Made by a program: the position numbers and the translations under genes
Shown: positions 51,252 to 53,101 of the stretch, in pieces
Layout of the letters: each line of letters starts with the position of its first letter
Position numbering within the stretch: the stretch's first letter is position 1
The notes under the pieces: model-generated
The model's database searches: none
Told to the model about the DNA's origin: nothing
The model's input: the letters and a program-made list of their open reading frames with translations, nothing else
Source of the DNA: Streptomyces sp. 150FB
Lineage (GTDB): Bacteria; Actinomycetota; Actinomycetes; Streptomycetales; Streptomycetaceae
Direction of reading: 5' to 3'
Assembly: GCF_000818195.1 (NCBI RefSeq)
Contig: NZ_JTHL01000001.1
Coordinates: forward strand, 6,892,108 to 6,945,208
DNA: 53,101 bases

Positions 51252-52253
51252 CTACGCGGAATCGCGCAGCCGCAACTCGCCCCGTACCACGAGGTCGTCG
51301 GCGCCGAGCGGATCGACCCCGGTCAACAGCCTGGCGGCCTGGTCGACGGCGAGCGCGCCGAGCCGTCGCGTGTCGAGGGCGACGCTGGAGAGCGGGGGCT
51401 CGACGAGCGTCCCGAGCTGGAGGCCGTCGAAGCCGATCACGGCCAGATCGCGCGGCACGTTCCTGCCGGTGCGCCGGGCCTCGCGGAGGGCGCCGATCGC
51501 GATGATGTCGTTGTACGTCAGGACCGCCGTCACGTTCGGGTGCGCGCCGAGCAGCGCCCCGAGCGCGTCCCCGCCGCCGTCGACGGACTGGCTCGCGCCG
51601 ACGACCGCGTCCGCGTCGATCCCGTGCGCCGCCGCTGCCGTGGCGAACCACCGGTACCTGACGCTCGGTTCGGCGCGCTCGCCGTGGTCGAGCATGCCGA
51701 TGCGCCGGTGGCCGGCGGCGACGAGGTGCGCGACCGCCGCGTGGACCCCGTCCTCGCCGTCGATCCGGATCGAGCTGAACCGCGCCGTGTGGTGCTCGCG
51801 GCCGACGAGCACCACGGGGATGCCCCGGGTGAACTGGTCGATGTCGTCCTCGGGGCTGCTGAAGTAGCCGACGACGGCGTCCACCTGGGAGCCGATCACC
51901 CGTAGCGTGCTCAGCTCCTCCTCGGTGCTGTCCGCCGTGTCGTACACGACGACATGCCACCCCCGGGCCCTGGCCGCCTCCAGCGCGGCCGCGGCGACCT
52001 CGGTGAAGAACGGGTTGAGCAGGTCGGGGATCACCAGTCCGATGGTGGTGGTGTCCTGCCGGACCAGGCCCCGGGCGAACCGGCTCGGCCGGTAGCCGAG
52101 TTCGAGCGCGGCGTCGAGCACCCGCTGCTTGGTCGATCCATCGATCTCCGCCTTGTCGTTGAGCGCACGCGACACCGTCTGCCGGGATACGCCGGCGGAG
52201 CGCGCGACATCGTGGATCGTCACCCTCCGCGGTTCAGTCCCGGACGACACCAT
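51252..52253 (-). CDS. LacI family transcriptional regulator
   Basis: A regulator of 333 residues. The N-terminal HTH is VTIHDVARSAGVSRQTVSRA, with the hinge helix (STKQRVLDAALELGYRPSRFAR) and a periplasmic-binding-protein-like effector domain after it (IGLVIPDLLNPFFTEVAAAA). ATG 52253 is preferred with GGGAG 7 nt upstream; GTG 52256 is the alternative. It is on the same strand as the binding-protein operon, upstream of it, and almost certainly binds the GTGAACGTTCAC sites, released by the imported sugar or its cleavage product. Confidence 0.93.
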   Translation of the reverse strand: MVSSGTEPRRVTIHDVARSAGVSRQTVSRALNDKAEIDGSTKQRVLDAALELGYRPSRFARGLVRQDTTTIGLVIPDLLNPFFTEVAAAALEAARARGWHVVVYDTADSTEEELSTLRVIGSQVDAVVGYFSSPEDDIDQFTRGIPVVLVGREHHTARFSSIRIDGEDGVHAAVAHLVAAGHRRIGMLDHGERAEPSVRYRWFATAAAAHGIDADAVVGASQSVDGGGDALGALLGAHPNVTAVLTYNDIIAIGALREARRTGRNVPRDLAVIGFDGLQLGTLVEPPLSSVALDTRRLGALAVDQAARLLTGVDPLGADDLVVRGELRLRDSA

Positions 52254-52363
52254 CACGCACCTCCCGACACCAGCCGGCGCCGGTGCGCCGCAGGGTCCGA
52301 GTATGCCCGTACGCGCCGGCCGGTGTGGCGCCGCGGGCGTTCGGGCGGCGGGCGGCCGGTGCG

Positions 52364-53101
52364 TCAGCGGGTGTCGAGCAGGTGGCGCAGGGCGCGGGCG
52401 GACGGGCTGCCCGGGTCCGCGGTGATGAAGACCACCTGCTGGTCGTCGTCGGGGACGGTGAGCACGTCGCAGTTCACCCGTACGGGACCGATCTCCGGGT
52501 GCGTCACCGTCTTCACCCGGTGGCCGGGGGCGCGCACCGGGTTGGTGTCCCAGACCTCGGTGAACTCCGCGCTCCCGGCCCGCAGTTCGGCCAGCAGACG
52601 GGCGAGCGGCTCGTCGTGCGGGTAGCGGTCGGCGGCGCCGCGCAGCCGCGCGACCGCGATGTCGGCGAACTCCGCGGCGCCGGAGCCCTCGTGGGCGTTC
52701 TCCCGGGCGCCGGTGCGCAGGAAACGCCTGCGCGCCAGATTCGGCTCGTCCCTGAGCCCGCCGAGCAGGGCCTCGGCGAGCGGATTCCAGGCGATCACGT
52801 CGTACGTGGCGGCGGTGACGACGGCCGCCGAGTCGGGCATCCGGCGCAGCAGATCCGCCACGTACGGGCGGACCCGGCGTGCCGGTCCCGCGGGCGGCGC
52901 GGGGTTCGCGCCCGCCAGCCGGAAGAGATGCGTCCGCTCGGCCTCGGTGAGCCGCAGCGCTCCGGTGAGGGCGTCCAGGATCCGGGGCGACGGGTGGGGG
53001 CCCCTGGCCTGTTCGAGCCGCGCGTAGTAGTCGACGGACATATGGGCCAGGTCGGCGACCTCCTCGCGGCGCAGGCCGGGCGTGCGCCGCCGCCGGTCCG
53101 T
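52364..53101 (-). CDS. XRE-type HTH regulator with MmyB-like ligand domain, 5' partial
   Basis: The frame continues to the right edge, so the N-terminus is missing. The visible part starts within the helix-turn-helix (RRTPGLRREEVADLAHMSVD, then YYARLEQARGPHPSPRILDA). It continues into the MmyB/PAS-like ligand-binding domain (TYDVIAWNPLAEALLG, NLARRRFL, ELRAGSAEFTEVWD, HPEIGPV). In Streptomyces such regulators usually sit beside a divergently transcribed short-chain dehydrogenase and sense small molecules; that neighbour would be outside the window. An internal ATG at 53041 would cut through the HTH and is not the real start. Confidence 0.88.
   Translation of the reverse strand, partial: TDRRRRTPGLRREEVADLAHMSVDYYARLEQARGPHPSPRILDALTGALRLTEAERTHLFRLAGANPAPPAGPARRVRPYVADLLRRMPDSAAVVTAATYDVIAWNPLAEALLGGLRDEPNLARRRFLRTGARENAHEGSGAAEFADIAVARLRGAADRYPHDEPLARLLAELRAGSAEFTEVWDTNPVRAPGHRVKTVTHPEIGPVRVNCDVLTVPDDDQQVVFITADPGSPSARALRHLLDTR

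Overview
The window is high-GC DNA with strongly GC-biased third codon positions, many GTG starts, tight 1-4 bp gene overlaps and typical actinomycete RBSs. The gene order ligA - GGDEF/EAL gene - gatC - gatA - gatB ... GGDEF/EAL gene - ilvB - ilvN - ilvC - serA matches the chromosomal core of Streptomyces as I remember it from S. coelicolor (the SCO549x-551x region). I take this to be a Streptomyces or very close relative. No rRNA, tRNA, IS element, prophage or CRISPR array was seen. Strain-specific material sits between the core blocks.

Layout: (1) 1-3389, end of a sugar-uptake operon: ABC permease, GH5 glycosidase, enolase-superfamily dehydratase. (2) 3443-7075, small metabolic genes: alpha/beta hydrolase, DUF427, LOG-like protein, SDR, MetE-like protein. 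(3) 7091-17336, core block: ligA, an RmdB-like c-di-GMP enzyme, and gatC-gatA-small protein, then a two-gene AAA ATPase + DUF4276 (TOPRIM-like) module lying inside the gat locus just before gatB. (4) 17594-25150, a membrane transporter, then a GntR regulator divergent from a five-gene operon that reads as catabolism of 2-pyrone-4,6-dicarboxylate (PDC): oxalomesaconate tautomerase, hydratase, aldolase, PDC lactonase and an MFS importer. (5) 25468-36193, secreted GH18 chitinase with a ricin-type domain and a DasR-like promoter site, stress protein, acetyltransferase, membrane protein, a large LAL regulator, sugar dehydrogenase lipoprotein, aldo/keto reductase, 2-hydroxyacid dehydrogenase. (6) 36425-45027, core block: a CdgE-like c-di-GMP protein, branched-chain amino acid genes ilvBNC behind a classical leader-peptide attenuator, and serA. 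(7) 45123-52253, minus-strand beta-galactoside operon: LacI regulator, binding protein, two permeases, GH2 enzyme, with a promoter and tandem operators. (8) A partial XRE/MmyB-type regulator runs off the right edge.

The strongest candidate for an undescribed system is the ATPase + DUF4276 pair (14039-15828). It has the composition of OLD/PARIS/AbiL-like anti-phage modules, sits behind a perfect 29-bp hairpin, has an excellent RBS, and is translationally coupled at its 3' end to the essential gene gatB. Second is the PDC operon, a lower 4,5-cleavage (lignin/gallate type) pathway with its own regulator and transporter but no ring-cleavage enzyme in view. Identifications are by reading motifs and from memory of families; no database search was run.
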